Positions 10,063-18,992 are shown, numbered from the stretch's first letter. The stretch is 64,000 nt of DNA from Cellulomonas sp. P24 (GCF_024704385.1 NZ_JAJDFX010000002.1:2604001-2668000); one strand, 5' to 3'. The notes: generated by a model from the sequence alone, not told the origin. Numbers and translations are program-made.

Positions 10063-11502
10063 TCAGGGCGTTGCGGCAGGCTGCGGCATGTTGTCGTAGA
10101 CCTCGAGCTGGGCAAGGCCGACGTTCCGTGTCGTCGCGCTCACCGAGGTCACGGTCAGCCGGAGGCTCGTGACGACCCGGGACGGGAAGCGCACGGTCAT
10201 CGCGGAGCCGTTGTCCGCGAGGGCACCGGTCGGCACGGTGCTGCCGTCCGAGAAGCGCAGGGTGGCGCCGGTGATCTGGTCGTGGTCGTTCGGTCGGTCG
10301 TAGAGCACGACGCCGTTGACGGCCGTCGGCGTGGGGAAGTCGAGCTGGATCCAGCTGCCGGCCCGGCCGCCGTCGGTCGCCCACACCTGCTCGAACGAGC
10401 CCGCGCCGTCGTGCGCGAAGCCGTCGATCGCGCGCGCCGCGGTCTGCCCGGTCCAGGGGGTCTGCGAGGACGCCGTGACGCGCACGCCCGGGTCCCTGGC
10501 CACGTTCCCGACCGACTCGCTCGCGGTGATGTACTGGCGGGCGAGCCGGAGCGAGGACACCAGGTCGCCCGCACACCACGGTTTCAGGCACATGATCGAG
10601 TCGTCGACGGCGTATGCGCGGAATGCGCGCGACTTCGCGGTGAGGTCCGCGCCGTCGACGTCCGGCGGGCGGGTCCAGGCGGGGTACCCCTCGTACGCGA
10701 TCACGCTGTGCGCGGCGTCGTACTCCCGGTGCGCCTGCTGCACGAACAGCGCCGTGGCGGTGTGGTCCGCGTTGTCACCGGTCCCGAACGCGATGGTCCA
10801 GTCCTGGGTGCGGATCGTCGTCGGCTGGTAGGTGCTCATCAGCGTCGTGAGGGTCTGGCGCAGGGACACGGCCGTGTAGCTCGCGCTGCCGTCGACCGCG
10901 TGGATCGTCGCGATGTCACCGCGCCAGAGCCGCATGAGGCTCTCGTGGTGGTGGTCCATCATCCCGCTCCCGGTCCGGTTCCCGTCGGGGAGCCGCATGA
11001 ACACGACGGAGACGTGCGGGGCCTCGACCAGGGTGTGCAGGCGGATCGGGGTCCCCGGGACGCCGGCGTCGGCCGTGGTCCACCGGTCCGCCACACCGGC
11101 CATCCGCGCGTAGGCCGCCATGCTGCCGCGCTCGCGGCCCGTCCAGTAGGCGCGGTCCCGGGCGGCGTCACCGGCGGTGACGAACACCGAGCGGACGTGG
11201 CGTCCGGCCACGATGTCGTGCAGCACGTCGGGGTTCTGGAACAGCAGGTCGTCGTCCTCGTGCGCGACGATCTGCATCGAGCCTCCCGCCGTGGGGCCGG
11301 CGACGACAGGTCGGGACGCGGGCGTCGCCGTCGCCGCGGGAGACGTCGGGGTGGCGATCGCGGCCAGCACGCTGCGGTGCGTCGCGACCGGGTGGGACGA
11401 CGGCTCGGTCGCGAAGATCACGAACGGGACCACGCCGAGCGCCGCCAGGAGCTCGCGTCGCGACACATGCGCCTCGAGCGCCGCGCGGACAAGGCGATCC
11501 AT
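10063..11502 (-). CDS. PIG-L family deacetylase with discoidin-like C-terminal domain, Tat-exported
   Basis: 479 aa. The N-terminus carries a twin-arginine-type signal (SRRELLAALGVVPFVIFA). The PIG-L zinc deacetylase domain follows (about 80-330), with the AHxDD-type motif IVAHEDDDLLF. These enzymes remove N-acetyl groups from sugars such as GlcNAc conjugates. The last ~140 residues (from RVTASSQTPWTGQTAARAID) look like an F5/8 type C carbohydrate-binding fold. The probable role is extracellular deacetylation of a glycan or cell-wall sugar. A PHO-box-like repeat lies 27 bp upstream of the start. Confidence 0.8.
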   Translation of the reverse strand: MDRLVRAALEAHVSRRELLAALGVVPFVIFATEPSSHPVATHRSVLAAIATPTSPAATATPASRPVVAGPTAGGSMQIVAHEDDDLLFQNPDVLHDIVAGRHVRSVFVTAGDAARDRAYWTGRERGSMAAYARMAGVADRWTTADAGVPGTPIRLHTLVEAPHVSVVFMRLPDGNRTGSGMMDHHHESLMRLWRGDIATIHAVDGSASYTAVSLRQTLTTLMSTYQPTTIRTQDWTIAFGTGDNADHTATALFVQQAHREYDAAHSVIAYEGYPAWTRPPDVDGADLTAKSRAFRAYAVDDSIMCLKPWCAGDLVSSLRLARQYITASESVGNVARDPGVRVTASSQTPWTGQTAARAIDGFAHDGAGSFEQVWATDGGRAGSWIQLDFPTPTAVNGVVLYDRPNDHDQITGATLRFSDGSTVPTGALADNGSAMTVRFPSRVVTSLRLTVTSVSATTRNVGLAQLEVYDNMPQPAATP

Positions 11503-11528
11503 GGTGGGTCACGCTGGCACACGATCCT

Positions 11529-11547
11529 GGGAGAACGATGGATGAAT
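11529..11547 (-). promoter_or_regulatory. PHO-box-like direct repeat upstream of the PIG-L gene
   Basis: On the minus strand two units, ATTCATCC and GTTCTCCC, are spaced exactly 11 bp. This resembles the actinobacterial PhoP/RegX3 box (tandem GTTCACC every 11 bp). The proximal edge is 27 bp from the start codon, the same as in the PAP2 gene. The match to consensus is weaker than at 13176. Confidence 0.45.
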
Positions 11548-11565
11548 CCCGCACGTCGAAGGTGC

Positions 11566-12546
11566 TCAGAAGGTGAGCACCGCGGCCCCGTTGACGCGGT
11601 CCGCCCGGAGGTCGGCGAGGGCCCGGTCGGCGTCGGTGAACGCGTAGGGCTGCGTCGAGACGCGCAGACCGATCCGTGCCGCGGTGGCCAGGAGCTCACG
11701 GCCGTCCTCACGCGTGTTCGCCTCGACAGAGCGCAGCTGCTTCTCGTGGAACAGGTGTCGCTGGTAGTCGAGCGGCGGCACGTCGCTCAGGTGGATGCCG
11801 GCGATCGCCAGGGTCCCGCCGGGGCGCAGGGCCTCGAGCGCGACCGGGACCAGCTCGCCCACGGGGGCGAACAGGATCGCGGCGTCGAGCGGCTCCGGCG
11901 GTCGGTCGGCCGCACCCTGGGCCGAGGCGCACCCGAGCTCGATCGCGAGCGAACGGGCCGCGGCCGCGCGGGTCATGACGTGGACCGTCGCGCCCGCGGC
12001 GAGGGCGACCTGCGCGGTGAGGTGCGCGGACCCGCCGAAGCCGTAGATGCCGAGCCGGCCGCCGGGTGGGACCTCGGCACGCCGCAGCGCGCGGAACCCG
12101 ATGATCCCGGCGCACAGCAGGGGCGCGTTCGCGGCGGGGTCGAGGTCCTCCGGCCACGGGTACGCGTAGGCGGCCGGCACGGTCACCAGCTCGGCGTAGC
12201 CGCCGTCGGCGTCCCACCCGGTGTACTCGGACCGGGTGCAGAGGTTCTCGTGGCCCGACGTGCAGTGGTCGCACCGTCCGCAGGTGCGCCGGAGCCACGG
12301 GATGCCGACGCGACTCCCGAGCCGGGGGTCCATGACCTCGGGCCCTGCGCCGACGACGACGCCGACCGCCTCGTGACCGGGCGTGACGTCGGGGCGGTGC
12401 ACCGGCAGGTCGCCGTCCAGGACGTGCAGGTCGGTGCGGCAGACCCCGCACGCGAGGACGCGGACGAGCAGCTCGTCGGCCGCGGGCTCCGGGTCCGGTC
12501 GTTCCACCAGCTCGAGCCGCCCCTCGTGCACCTGCCACGCGCGCAT
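11566..12546 (-). CDS. Zinc-dependent alcohol dehydrogenase, MDR family
   Basis: 326-aa NAD(P)-dependent medium-chain dehydrogenase. The catalytic zinc ligands are in [10 protein letters not shown] and GHEAVGVV. The structural zinc loop is [15 protein letters not shown]. The Rossmann fold is at [22 protein letters not shown]. It belongs to the YjgB/AdhA-like zinc-binding alcohol dehydrogenases that act on small alcohols or aldehydes. It has no obvious operon partner. Confidence 0.88.
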   Translation of the reverse strand: MRAWQVHEGRLELVERPDPEPAADELLVRVLACGVCRTDLHVLDGDLPVHRPDVTPGHEAVGVVVGAGPEVMDPRLGSRVGIPWLRRTCGRCDHCTSGHENLCTRSEYTGWDADGGYAELVTVPAAYAYPWPEDLDPAANAPLLCAGIIGFRALRRAEVPPGGRLGIYGFGGSAHLTAQVALAAGATVHVMTRAAAARSLAIELGCASAQGAADRPPEPLDAAILFAPVGELVPVALEALRPGGTLAIAGIHLSDVPPLDYQRHLFHEKQLRSVEANTREDGRELLATAARIGLRVSTQPYAFTDADRALADLRADRVNGAAVLTF

Positions 12547-12651
12547 CTCACCACCCCGACCCCCATTGTGCTCCGGGGAGGTCGTGCCCGCGGTGCGGGG
12601 CTGCGACGCCGCACCACCGGCGGCGGTCGCGACGGCCTCGCGGGCCTGGGC

Positions 12652-13149
12652 TCAGCCGGCTGCGGCCAGGACGGCCAGGCGTCCGCGCAGCCGCGGGAGG
12701 ACGCCGCTCCAGGCGACGGCGGCGATCGCGACCGTGATCCCGGCGATGGCCACCCCGGCGACGATGTCCTGGACGTGGTGCACGTGGGCGAGCACGCGCG
12801 CGGCGCCGCCGAGGACACCGGCGAGCAGCAGCACGAGCCCGACGCGCCGGCGGTGGAGCAGGACGAGCAGGCCGACGGTCGAGGCGAGGGCCGTGTGGTC
12901 GGAGGGGAACCCGTTGTCGGCCGGGTGGGGGAACAGCGGCACCACGGACGGGTCGACGACGAACGGACGAGGGTCGGTGTGCAGGGCTGCGGCGAGCTGG
13001 ATCAGCCCGGCGACGACGACGAGCGCGACGACCGCCTGGAACGCGAGCGCGACCTTCGCCCCCGTCGGCAGTGTGAACCACACGACGGCGGCGGCAACAG
13101 GGACCAGCAGGGGGAGGTACTGCGCGAGGGCGACGACGAGGGCATCCAT
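12652..13149 (-). CDS. PAP2-family membrane phosphatase
   Basis: Small membrane phosphatase, 165 aa from ATG 13149 (a GTG at 13167 would add six residues), with about five transmembrane helices. The PAP2 motifs are TDPRPF, PSDHTA (the PSGH motif) and RVLAHVHHVQDIVAG, giving the catalytic His and Asp. This size class includes undecaprenyl-pyrophosphate phosphatases (BcrC-like) and lipid phosphatases. ATG 13149 is preferred because the upstream PHO-box-like repeat then has the same 27-bp spacing as in the PIG-L gene. That suggests expression under phosphate limitation. Confidence 0.82.
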   Translation of the reverse strand: MDALVVALAQYLPLLVPVAAAVVWFTLPTGAKVALAFQAVVALVVVAGLIQLAAALHTDPRPFVVDPSVVPLFPHPADNGFPSDHTALASTVGLLVLLHRRRVGLVLLLAGVLGGAARVLAHVHHVQDIVAGVAIAGITVAIAAVAWSGVLPRLRGRLAVLAAAG

Positions 13150-13175
13150 GGGCGCCGACGGTGCCACGCCCGCCT

Positions 13176-13194
13176 GGGTGAACGGTGGGTGAAT
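13176..13194 (-). promoter_or_regulatory. PHO-box-like direct repeat upstream of the PAP2 gene
   Basis: Minus-strand units ATTCACCC and GTTCACCC lie exactly 11 bp apart, a close match to the tandem GTTCACC box bound by PhoP/RegX3-type regulators in actinobacteria. The box ends 27 bp before ATG 13149, where a -35 element of a short-leader promoter would be. Confidence 0.6.
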
Positions 13195-13218
13195 CGTGGG
13201 AGCGGTGTGGGTGCGCCG

Positions 13219-13758
13219 TCAGTGCTGCTCGGCCTGACGGGCCCGGTAGGCCGCGACCGCGTTCCGGTTGCCGCAGGTCGTGCTGCAGAACCGGCGCGAC
13301 CGGTTGCGGGACAGGTCGAGCACGATGCCGTCGCACGTGTCGTCCGCGCACACCCCGAGCCGGGACATCTCGTCCGCGCGGATCACGTCGACCATCGCCA
13401 TGGCGGTCTCCACGATCATCCGGACGGCGAGGGGTTCGGTGCCGGACACCGCGTGCACGTGCCAGTCGTGGCGGCCGTGCCGGGAGAGCTGGGGCACCGC
13501 GTGAGCCCCGGCGAGCATCGTGTTGACCAGGGTCACCGCGTGGTCCCGGTCCGCGGTGAGCAGCTCGCGCAGCCGGGGGCGCAGGTCCTGGACCTCCTCG
13601 AGCTCGCGCATCGTGCCGTCGTGCCGGCCGGTGTACTCCCAGCGTTCGAGGAACTCCGTGAGCTGGTCGGGCGTGCTCAGGGTGGCCGGGTCGGACGCGC
13701 TGTTGACGAGCTCGACCGCTGCCTGGAGCGACGCCTCCGTGTCATGGGTGAACGTCAT
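13219..13758 (-). CDS. CGNR zinc-finger transcriptional regulator (ABATE domain)
   Basis: 179 aa. The N-terminal two thirds is an ABATE-type stress-associated helical domain. The C-terminus holds the CGNR zinc finger: CADDTCDGIVLDLSRNRSRR followed by FCSTTCGNRNAVAAYRAR, giving four cysteines and the namesake motif. These are putative DNA-binding regulators with poorly known targets. It diverges from the EamA exporter gene with only 38 bp between starts, so it may control that gene. Confidence 0.85.
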   Translation of the reverse strand: MTFTHDTEASLQAAVELVNSASDPATLSTPDQLTEFLERWEYTGRHDGTMRELEEVQDLRPRLRELLTADRDHAVTLVNTMLAGAHAVPQLSRHGRHDWHVHAVSGTEPLAVRMIVETAMAMVDVIRADEMSRLGVCADDTCDGIVLDLSRNRSRRFCSTTCGNRNAVAAYRARQAEQH

Positions 13759-13759
13759 G

Positions 13760-13788
13760 TTGACACGTTACCCTTGCGACTCTACTGT
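13760..13788 (+). promoter_or_regulatory. Sigma-70-type promoter of the EamA gene, probably leaderless
   Basis: TTGACA (13760-13765), a 17-bp spacer and TACTGT (13783-13788). Transcription would begin about 13795-13797, right at the ATG 13797, so the mRNA is likely leaderless. The element lies in the 38-bp divergent gap with the CGNR regulator gene. Confidence 0.6.
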
Positions 13789-13796
13789 CATGAGCC

Positions 13797-14801
13797 ATGA
13801 CGTCGGTCACTCATGACGGGCATGTCGCCTCGGCGCCCGTCCTCGGCGGGCGCCTGACGTCCGGCCTGCTCCTCGCGGTCGTCTCCGCCGTCTCGTTCGG
13901 CGCATCGGGAGGGCTGGCCCGTGGCCTGCTCGACACCGGGTGGACGCCGGGGGCGGTCACCCTCTCCCGAATCACTGTCGCCGCCCTCGCCGTGCTGCCG
14001 TTCGGGCTCCCCGCGCTGCGCGGACGGTGGTGGCTGCTGCGCCGCAACGCCGGCCTGATCCTGCTCTACGGGGTCCTCGCAGTGGCCGGTGCGCAGTTCT
14101 GCTACTTCTCGGCCGTCGAGGCCATGCAGGTCGCACCCGCGCTGCTGATCGAGTACACGGCGCCGGCGGCCGTCGTCGTCTGGCTCTGGCTGCGGCACGG
14201 GCAGCGCCCCGGCCCGGTCACCCTGATCGGCGCCGGGCTCGCCGCGCTCGGTCTGGTGCTCGTGCTCGACGTGCTCGGCGGCATGGGCCTGAGCGTCGTC
14301 GGCGTGCTCTGGGCGTTGGCCGCGATGGTCGGGGCGGCCACGTACTTCGTGGTGTCCGCGGACGACTCGACCGGCCTGCCGCCGCTGACCCTCGCCGCGG
14401 GCGGGCTCGTGGTCGGGGGCGTGGTCCTCGGCCTCCTCGGGGTGGTGGGTGCGCTGCCGATGCGTGCCGCGACCGCGACCGTCAGCTACGCGGGGCACGC
14501 GGTGGCGTGGTGGCCGCCGGTGGTCGCGCTCGGGCTGGTGACCGCGGCGCTCGCGTATGGCACCGGGATCGCCGCCACCCGTCGGCTCGGCTCGCGGCTC
14601 GCCTCGTTCGTCGCTCTGCTCGAGGTGGTGGCCGGGGTCGGGTTCGCCTGGCTGCTGCTCGGTGAGCTGCCCCGGTCGGTCCAGCTCGTCGGCGGGGCCC
14701 TGGTCCTCGGCGGCGTCGTGGTGGTCAAGCTCGGGGAGCGTGCCGCCGTCCCGCCTGTCCCCGCTCTTGCTGCCCCCGTCGAACAGGGACTTTTGGCCTA
14801 G
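13797..14801 (+). CDS. EamA/DMT-family transporter
   Basis: 334 aa with ten predicted transmembrane helices in two EamA repeats (about 20-145 and 165-305). The repeats carry the typical GxxxG-rich first helix (VSFGASGGLARGLLD) and the YTAPAAVVVWLWL segment. Such drug/metabolite transporters export amino acids or other metabolites; the substrate is unknown. The divergent CGNR gene is a candidate regulator. Confidence 0.85.
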   Translation: MTSVTHDGHVASAPVLGGRLTSGLLLAVVSAVSFGASGGLARGLLDTGWTPGAVTLSRITVAALAVLPFGLPALRGRWWLLRRNAGLILLYGVLAVAGAQFCYFSAVEAMQVAPALLIEYTAPAAVVVWLWLRHGQRPGPVTLIGAGLAALGLVLVLDVLGGMGLSVVGVLWALAAMVGAATYFVVSADDSTGLPPLTLAAGGLVVGGVVLGLLGVVGALPMRAATATVSYAGHAVAWWPPVVALGLVTAALAYGTGIAATRRLGSRLASFVALLEVVAGVGFAWLLLGELPRSVQLVGGALVLGGVVVVKLGERAAVPPVPALAAPVEQGLLA

Positions 14802-14862
14802 AACTCGCCGATCTGAAGGCGCCTAATGGGTTGTCGTTTCAACCTCAGGAGCCCGTCCGACC

Positions 14863-16383
14863 ATGTCGAACCACCAGCGCGTCGTCATCGTCGGCGGCGG
14901 AGTCAGCGGACTCGCCACGGCCTACCTCCTGGCCCGTGACGGCGGTCCGGACGTCGAGGTCGTGCTCGTCGAGGCCGCGGACCGGCTCGGCGGCAAGATC
15001 CTCACGCAGGACGTCGCCGGCCACCCCGTCGACATGGGCCCCGACGCGCTGTTGGTTCGGTTGCCGGCGATGCGTTCGCTGCTCGAGGACCTCGGCCTGA
15101 CCGCGGCGATCGTCGCCCCCGGGGCGAGCGGCGCCTTCATCTGGTCGCGCGCCCGCCTGCGGCCGCTGCCGCCGAGCACGCTGTTCGGCATCCCGCAGAA
15201 GCTGCTCCCGCTGCTCCGGTCCGGGCTGCTGTCCCCGCTCGGCGTCCTGCGTGCCGCCCTCGACCTCGTGCTGCCGCGCACCCGCACCGGCGACGACCCG
15301 TCCGTGGGCGAGCTCGTGCGTCCGCGCTTCGGCGCGGAGGTGTTCGAGCGCCTCGTCGACCCGATGCTCGGCGGCGTGCACGCCGGCCGGGCCGACGAGC
15401 TCAGCGCGCAGAGCTCGGTCCCGGAGATCGCGGCGCTCGCCCGCCGGAGCCGCAGCATCTACCTCGGATCGCGCTCGATGCGGCGCGGGTCGACCTCGTC
15501 GGGCCCGGCCCTGGTCACCCTCGACGGCGGTCTGACCCGGCTCGTGGACACGTTGGTGAGCCAGCTCGACAGGTGCGACGTACGGCTCGGCGCCCGGGTC
15601 ACCGGACTGCGCCGGGCGGATGGCGGGCGCGACACCGCGGCCTCGGACGGCCACGGCTACGTGGTCACGCTCGCGGGAGGTGAGGAGCTCGCCGCCGACG
15701 CCGTCGTGCTCGCGACCCCGGCGTTCGTGACCGCGGACCTGCTCGCCCGGGTCGCCCCGGACGCGTCGGTGGCAGCCCGGGAGGTGCCCTACGCCGACGT
15801 CGCGAGCCTCACGCTCGTCTACCCCCGCAGCGCCGTGACGCACCCGCTGGACGGGACCGGGTTCCTCGTCCCGCCCGAGGAGGGGCTCCTGCTCGTCGGC
15901 TGCAGCTGGCTGCCGGCCAAGTGGCCGAACCTCGCCGACCCGTCGCACGTGCTGATCCGTGCGATGGTCGGCCGTCACGGCGACGACCGCTTCGCCACGA
16001 TGGACGACGACGCCCTCGTCGCCCAGGTGCACCGCGAGCTCGCGCTGACCATGGGGATGAGCGCACCGCCGGCCTCCGCGAGCGTGCAGCGCTGGCCGCG
16101 CGCGATGCCCCAGTACACGGTCGGTCACCGGCGTCGGCTGGAGCGGATCGACCACGCGCTGACCGACGCCCCCGGGATCCACGTCACCGGTGCCGCGTTC
16201 GGGGGCGTCGGGATCGCCTCGTGCGTGGCACGCGCACAGCGCACCGCCGCGACGCTGGCCGCGGAGAGCCGATACAGCACTGACAGCACTGACGGCACTG
16301 CCAGCACGAGCCGCACGCACACCACGGACACCACCGGCACCGTCGACGCCGCCGCCGTCGCACCTTCGAGAGGACGCGCATGA
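14863..16383 (+). CDS. hemG: Oxygen-dependent coproporphyrinogen III / protoporphyrinogen oxidase
   Basis: FAD-dependent oxidase of 506 aa (also called hemY or cgoX). The FAD-binding Rossmann motif VVIVGGGVSGLATAYLLA is at the N-terminus and a GxGxxx-type closing motif (GAAFGGVGIASCVA) near residue 445. In actinobacteria this family oxidises coproporphyrinogen III to coproporphyrin III in the coproporphyrin-dependent heme pathway. The C-terminal ~50 residues are a Ser/Thr/Asp-rich tail with no domain. The stop overlaps the next gene's ATG (ATGA at 16380), so the two are translationally coupled. No other heme gene is in the window. Confidence 0.88.
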   Translation: MSNHQRVVIVGGGVSGLATAYLLARDGGPDVEVVLVEAADRLGGKILTQDVAGHPVDMGPDALLVRLPAMRSLLEDLGLTAAIVAPGASGAFIWSRARLRPLPPSTLFGIPQKLLPLLRSGLLSPLGVLRAALDLVLPRTRTGDDPSVGELVRPRFGAEVFERLVDPMLGGVHAGRADELSAQSSVPEIAALARRSRSIYLGSRSMRRGSTSSGPALVTLDGGLTRLVDTLVSQLDRCDVRLGARVTGLRRADGGRDTAASDGHGYVVTLAGGEELAADAVVLATPAFVTADLLARVAPDASVAAREVPYADVASLTLVYPRSAVTHPLDGTGFLVPPEEGLLLVGCSWLPAKWPNLADPSHVLIRAMVGRHGDDRFATMDDDALVAQVHRELALTMGMSAPPASASVQRWPRAMPQYTVGHRRRLERIDHALTDAPGIHVTGAAFGGVGIASCVARAQRTAATLAAESRYSTDSTDGTASTSRTHTTDTTGTVDAAAVAPSRGRA

Positions 16384-17606
16384 CCGAGCAGACGCTGACC
16401 GAGACGATCGCCGAGCGCAGCGCGACTGCGACCCACCCCGGCGGGCACCCGACCGCCACGACCCACCCCGGCGAGCACCCAGCCGTCCCCGTCTCGCGGG
16501 TCGACTACAACCAGCGCCCGATGCTCGTCTTCTGGGAGACGACCCGGGCCTGCCAGGTCGCCTGCCGGCACTGCCGCGCGTCCGCGATGACCCACGCCCT
16601 GCCCGGCGAGCTCGACGTCGCCGAGGGGCGCGATCTCGTCGACCAGGTCGCCGGGTTCGGGCGTCCGTTCCCGATCCTCGTGCTCACCGGCGGCGACTGC
16701 CTGCTGCGCGCGGACCTCTTCGAGCTCGTCGAGTACGCCTCCGGCCTGGGGATCCCGGTGGCACTCTCACCGTCCGTCACCCCGGCGCTCACCCCCGAGA
16801 TGATCGCGCGGATCGCGACCAGCGGCGTCAAGGCCGTCTCGATCAGCCTCGACGGCGCGACACCGAAGACCCACGAGGGGGTGCGCGCGGTCGACCACCA
16901 CTTCAAGGACACCGTCGCCGCGATCACGGCCCTCGTCGCGGCCGGCCTGACGGTCCAGGTCAACACGACGGTCATGAGCGAGAACCTCCACGAGCTCGCC
17001 GAGATCGCCGGGATCGTGCGCGACGCCGGCGCCCAGATCTGGGAGGTCTTCTTCCTCGTGCACGTCGGGCGCGGCGTCGTCTCCGGGGCGATCTCCGCCG
17101 AGGAGCACGAGGACGTCTGCCACTTCCTGTACGACGCGTCGCACTACGGCTTCATCGTCCGCACGGTCGAGGCGCCGTTCTTCCGCCGTGTGGTCACCGA
17201 GCGCCGTGCCGGGCTCCCCGTGCCGCAGACCGCCGTGTACGCGGCGCTCAAGAGCCGCCTGACCGAGCTGCTGGGCGAGCCCACCCGACGCCCGAGCGCG
17301 CACACCGCGGCCACGCGCGACGGCAAGGGCATCCTGTTCGTCGCGCACGACGGCGAGGTGTACCCGGCCGGGTTCCTGCCGATCGGCCTCGGCAACCTGC
17401 GCGAGCGCCCGCTCAGCGAGATCTACCGCGACGACCCGTTGCTGCGGCAGATCCGCGCCGCCGAGTTCTCGGGGCGGTGCGGGGACTGCGCCTACGCCGA
17501 CCTGTGCGGCGGCTCGAGGGCCCGCGCGTTCGCCGCGACCGGAGACGCCCTCGGCGAGGACCCGGCGTGCATGTACCAGCCCGTCGAGGGCTCGCGCCCG
17601 TCCTGA
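16380..17606 (+). CDS. Radical SAM/SPASM protein (TIGR04053-like), coupled to the heme oxidase
   Basis: 408 aa. The radical SAM cluster motif is CQVACRHC (Cys 58, 62, 65). The GGD motif (LTGGDCLLRADLF) binds SAM. A C-terminal SPASM region with CGDCAYADLCGG and ACMY should hold an auxiliary Fe-S cluster. The N-terminal 40 residues are Thr/His/Pro-rich. It resembles the AhbD/NirJ heme-modifying enzymes and the TIGR04053 family. The ATGA overlap with the coproporphyrinogen oxidase supports a heme-related role, perhaps decarboxylation or maturation. This is inferred from context; peptide modification is the alternative. Confidence 0.8.
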   Translation: MTEQTLTETIAERSATATHPGGHPTATTHPGEHPAVPVSRVDYNQRPMLVFWETTRACQVACRHCRASAMTHALPGELDVAEGRDLVDQVAGFGRPFPILVLTGGDCLLRADLFELVEYASGLGIPVALSPSVTPALTPEMIARIATSGVKAVSISLDGATPKTHEGVRAVDHHFKDTVAAITALVAAGLTVQVNTTVMSENLHELAEIAGIVRDAGAQIWEVFFLVHVGRGVVSGAISAEEHEDVCHFLYDASHYGFIVRTVEAPFFRRVVTERRAGLPVPQTAVYAALKSRLTELLGEPTRRPSAHTAATRDGKGILFVAHDGEVYPAGFLPIGLGNLRERPLSEIYRDDPLLRQIRAAEFSGRCGDCAYADLCGGSRARAFAATGDALGEDPACMYQPVEGSRPS

Positions 17607-17628
17607 GCACCGGATCCGCCGGAGCGTC

Positions 17629-18192
17629 GTGCATGCTGTTCCGGTGCTCGACGACTTCGACCAGGTGCTCGCGCGAGCCCGCACCGGCTCAGCCGAGGCC
17701 TTCGCAACCCTCTACGAGGACCTGGTGCGGCCCGTCGCGGCGTACCTGCGCGCCCGCGGCGTCCGCGACGTCGAGGACCTCACGAGCGAGGTGTTCCTCG
17801 CCGTGTTCACCGGCCTCGGACGGTTCGCCGGAGGTCAGGAGCAGTTCCGGTCCTGGGTGTTCACGATCGCGCACAGGCGCGTCGTGGACCACTGGCGCAG
17901 CGGGTCGCGCACGGTCCCGCAGGCGCCGTACGAGCCGGACGAGGACGACAGGACGGTCGAGAGCGCCGAGAACCAGGCCCTCCGCGCCCTCGGTGAGGAG
18001 CAGGCGCTCGCACTGCTCGCGCTGCTCACCGACGACCAGCGTGAGGTCCTGGTGCTCAGGATCGTCGCGGACCTGACGGTCGAGCAGGTCGGCGAGGTCG
18101 TGGGCAAGCGCCCAGGAGCGGTCAAGGCGCTGCAGCACCGGGGGCTCGCGACCCTGCGACGGATCCTCGAGTCGGAGGCCGTGACCCTGTGA
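17629..18192 (+). CDS. RNA polymerase sigma factor, ECF/sigma-70 type
   Basis: 187 aa. Region 2 (about 20-95) contains RARTGSAEAFATLYEDLVRP and FRSWVFTIAHRRVVDHWR, the -10 recognition helix. Region 4 (about 125-180) contains LTDDQREVLVLRIVADLTVEQVGEVVGKRPGAVKALQHR in separate helices, a helix-turn-helix for the -35 element. The GTG 17629 start has GGAG close upstream; GTG 17644 is an alternative. Its stop overlaps the next gene (GTGA at 18189), whose membrane-anchored product is a candidate anti-sigma partner. Confidence 0.9.
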   Translation: MHAVPVLDDFDQVLARARTGSAEAFATLYEDLVRPVAAYLRARGVRDVEDLTSEVFLAVFTGLGRFAGGQEQFRSWVFTIAHRRVVDHWRSGSRTVPQAPYEPDEDDRTVESAENQALRALGEEQALALLALLTDDQREVLVLRIVADLTVEQVGEVVGKRPGAVKALQHRGLATLRRILESEAVTL

Positions 18193-18992
18193 GCACTTTC
18201 GACGATAACCAGGACATGAGGGCACAAAACGACGAGCTCCTGCTCACCGGGCGGGCCGTCCCGGGCGAGCCGGAGCTGGTCGACCTGGTCGCGGCGCTGC
18301 GCCGGACCGCCGACGCGCCCGCACCCGGCCCGACGCCCGCGCTGAGCCAGCTGCTCCGCGAGGGGCTCCCGACCCAGGCGGCTGTGTCGACGAGCGCCGT
18401 GTCGACGAGCGTCGGGTCGGCCGGAACCGCGTCGACGCGGGCGCGGCGCCGCCTGCGCACCCTCTGGCGCTACGTCGCCGGGCTCGGTCTCGCCGGGAAG
18501 ATCGCCCTCGGCGCCGGAGTCGCGTTCGCCGGCGTCACCGGGGCCGCCACGATCGGCGCCGTGCCGGACGTCATCCAGGCCCCGGCGCGCGCTGTCGTCG
18601 AGAGGGTCGCGCACCTGTTCGAGCAGGGGACGAACGCCCCGGTCGCGCCGGTGCCCACGTCGAGCCCGACCAGGGCCTCGGGCCGTGAGGCACCACGGGT
18701 GACACCCGGCGGTGCGCCGTCGGTGCACGGTCCGGCGACCCGTCCGACGCACCCGACGCCTGTGCCGCCGGCAGGCGTCGAGGGGCGTTCGCCGGAGGAG
18801 GTGCGGCCGACCAGCGAGGCGTCGATGCCGCCGGCCTCGGACCGGAGGGCAGAGCCGGACGTGCCCGAGGTCGCGGGGACACCGGCTGCACCCGGTGCGG
18901 TCGCCCCGACCTTGCCGCCGACCGCGCGGGCCGACGTGACCTCGGCGCACCCGTGGGAGTCCGACGCCGAGCACGCGAACGCTCACGACTGA
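18189..18992 (+). CDS. Membrane-anchored protein coupled to the sigma factor (putative anti-sigma)
   Basis: 267 aa, no recognised family. An N-terminal ~95-residue cytoplasmic part (DELLLTGRAVPGEPELVDLVAALRR within it) could bind the sigma factor. A transmembrane segment follows (LAGKIALGAGVAFAGVTGAA). The extracytoplasmic part is Pro/Thr/Ala-rich low complexity. The start GTG 18189 overlaps the sigma stop. It has no zinc-binding HxxxCxxC anti-sigma motif. The segment around the transmembrane helix resembles the product at 19216. Confidence 0.65.
   Translation: MSTFDDNQDMRAQNDELLLTGRAVPGEPELVDLVAALRRTADAPAPGPTPALSQLLREGLPTQAAVSTSAVSTSVGSAGTASTRARRRLRTLWRYVAGLGLAGKIALGAGVAFAGVTGAATIGAVPDVIQAPARAVVERVAHLFEQGTNAPVAPVPTSSPTRASGREAPRVTPGGAPSVHGPATRPTHPTPVPPAGVEGRSPEEVRPTSEASMPPASDRRAEPDVPEVAGTPAAPGAVAPTLPPTARADVTSAHPWESDAEHANAHD

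Noticed and set aside
10030-13800. 1256-codon plus-strand frame
   Set aside because: Shadow of PIG-L, alcohol dehydrogenase, PAP2 and CGNR genes on the minus strand; composition is repetitive Arg/Gly/Val.
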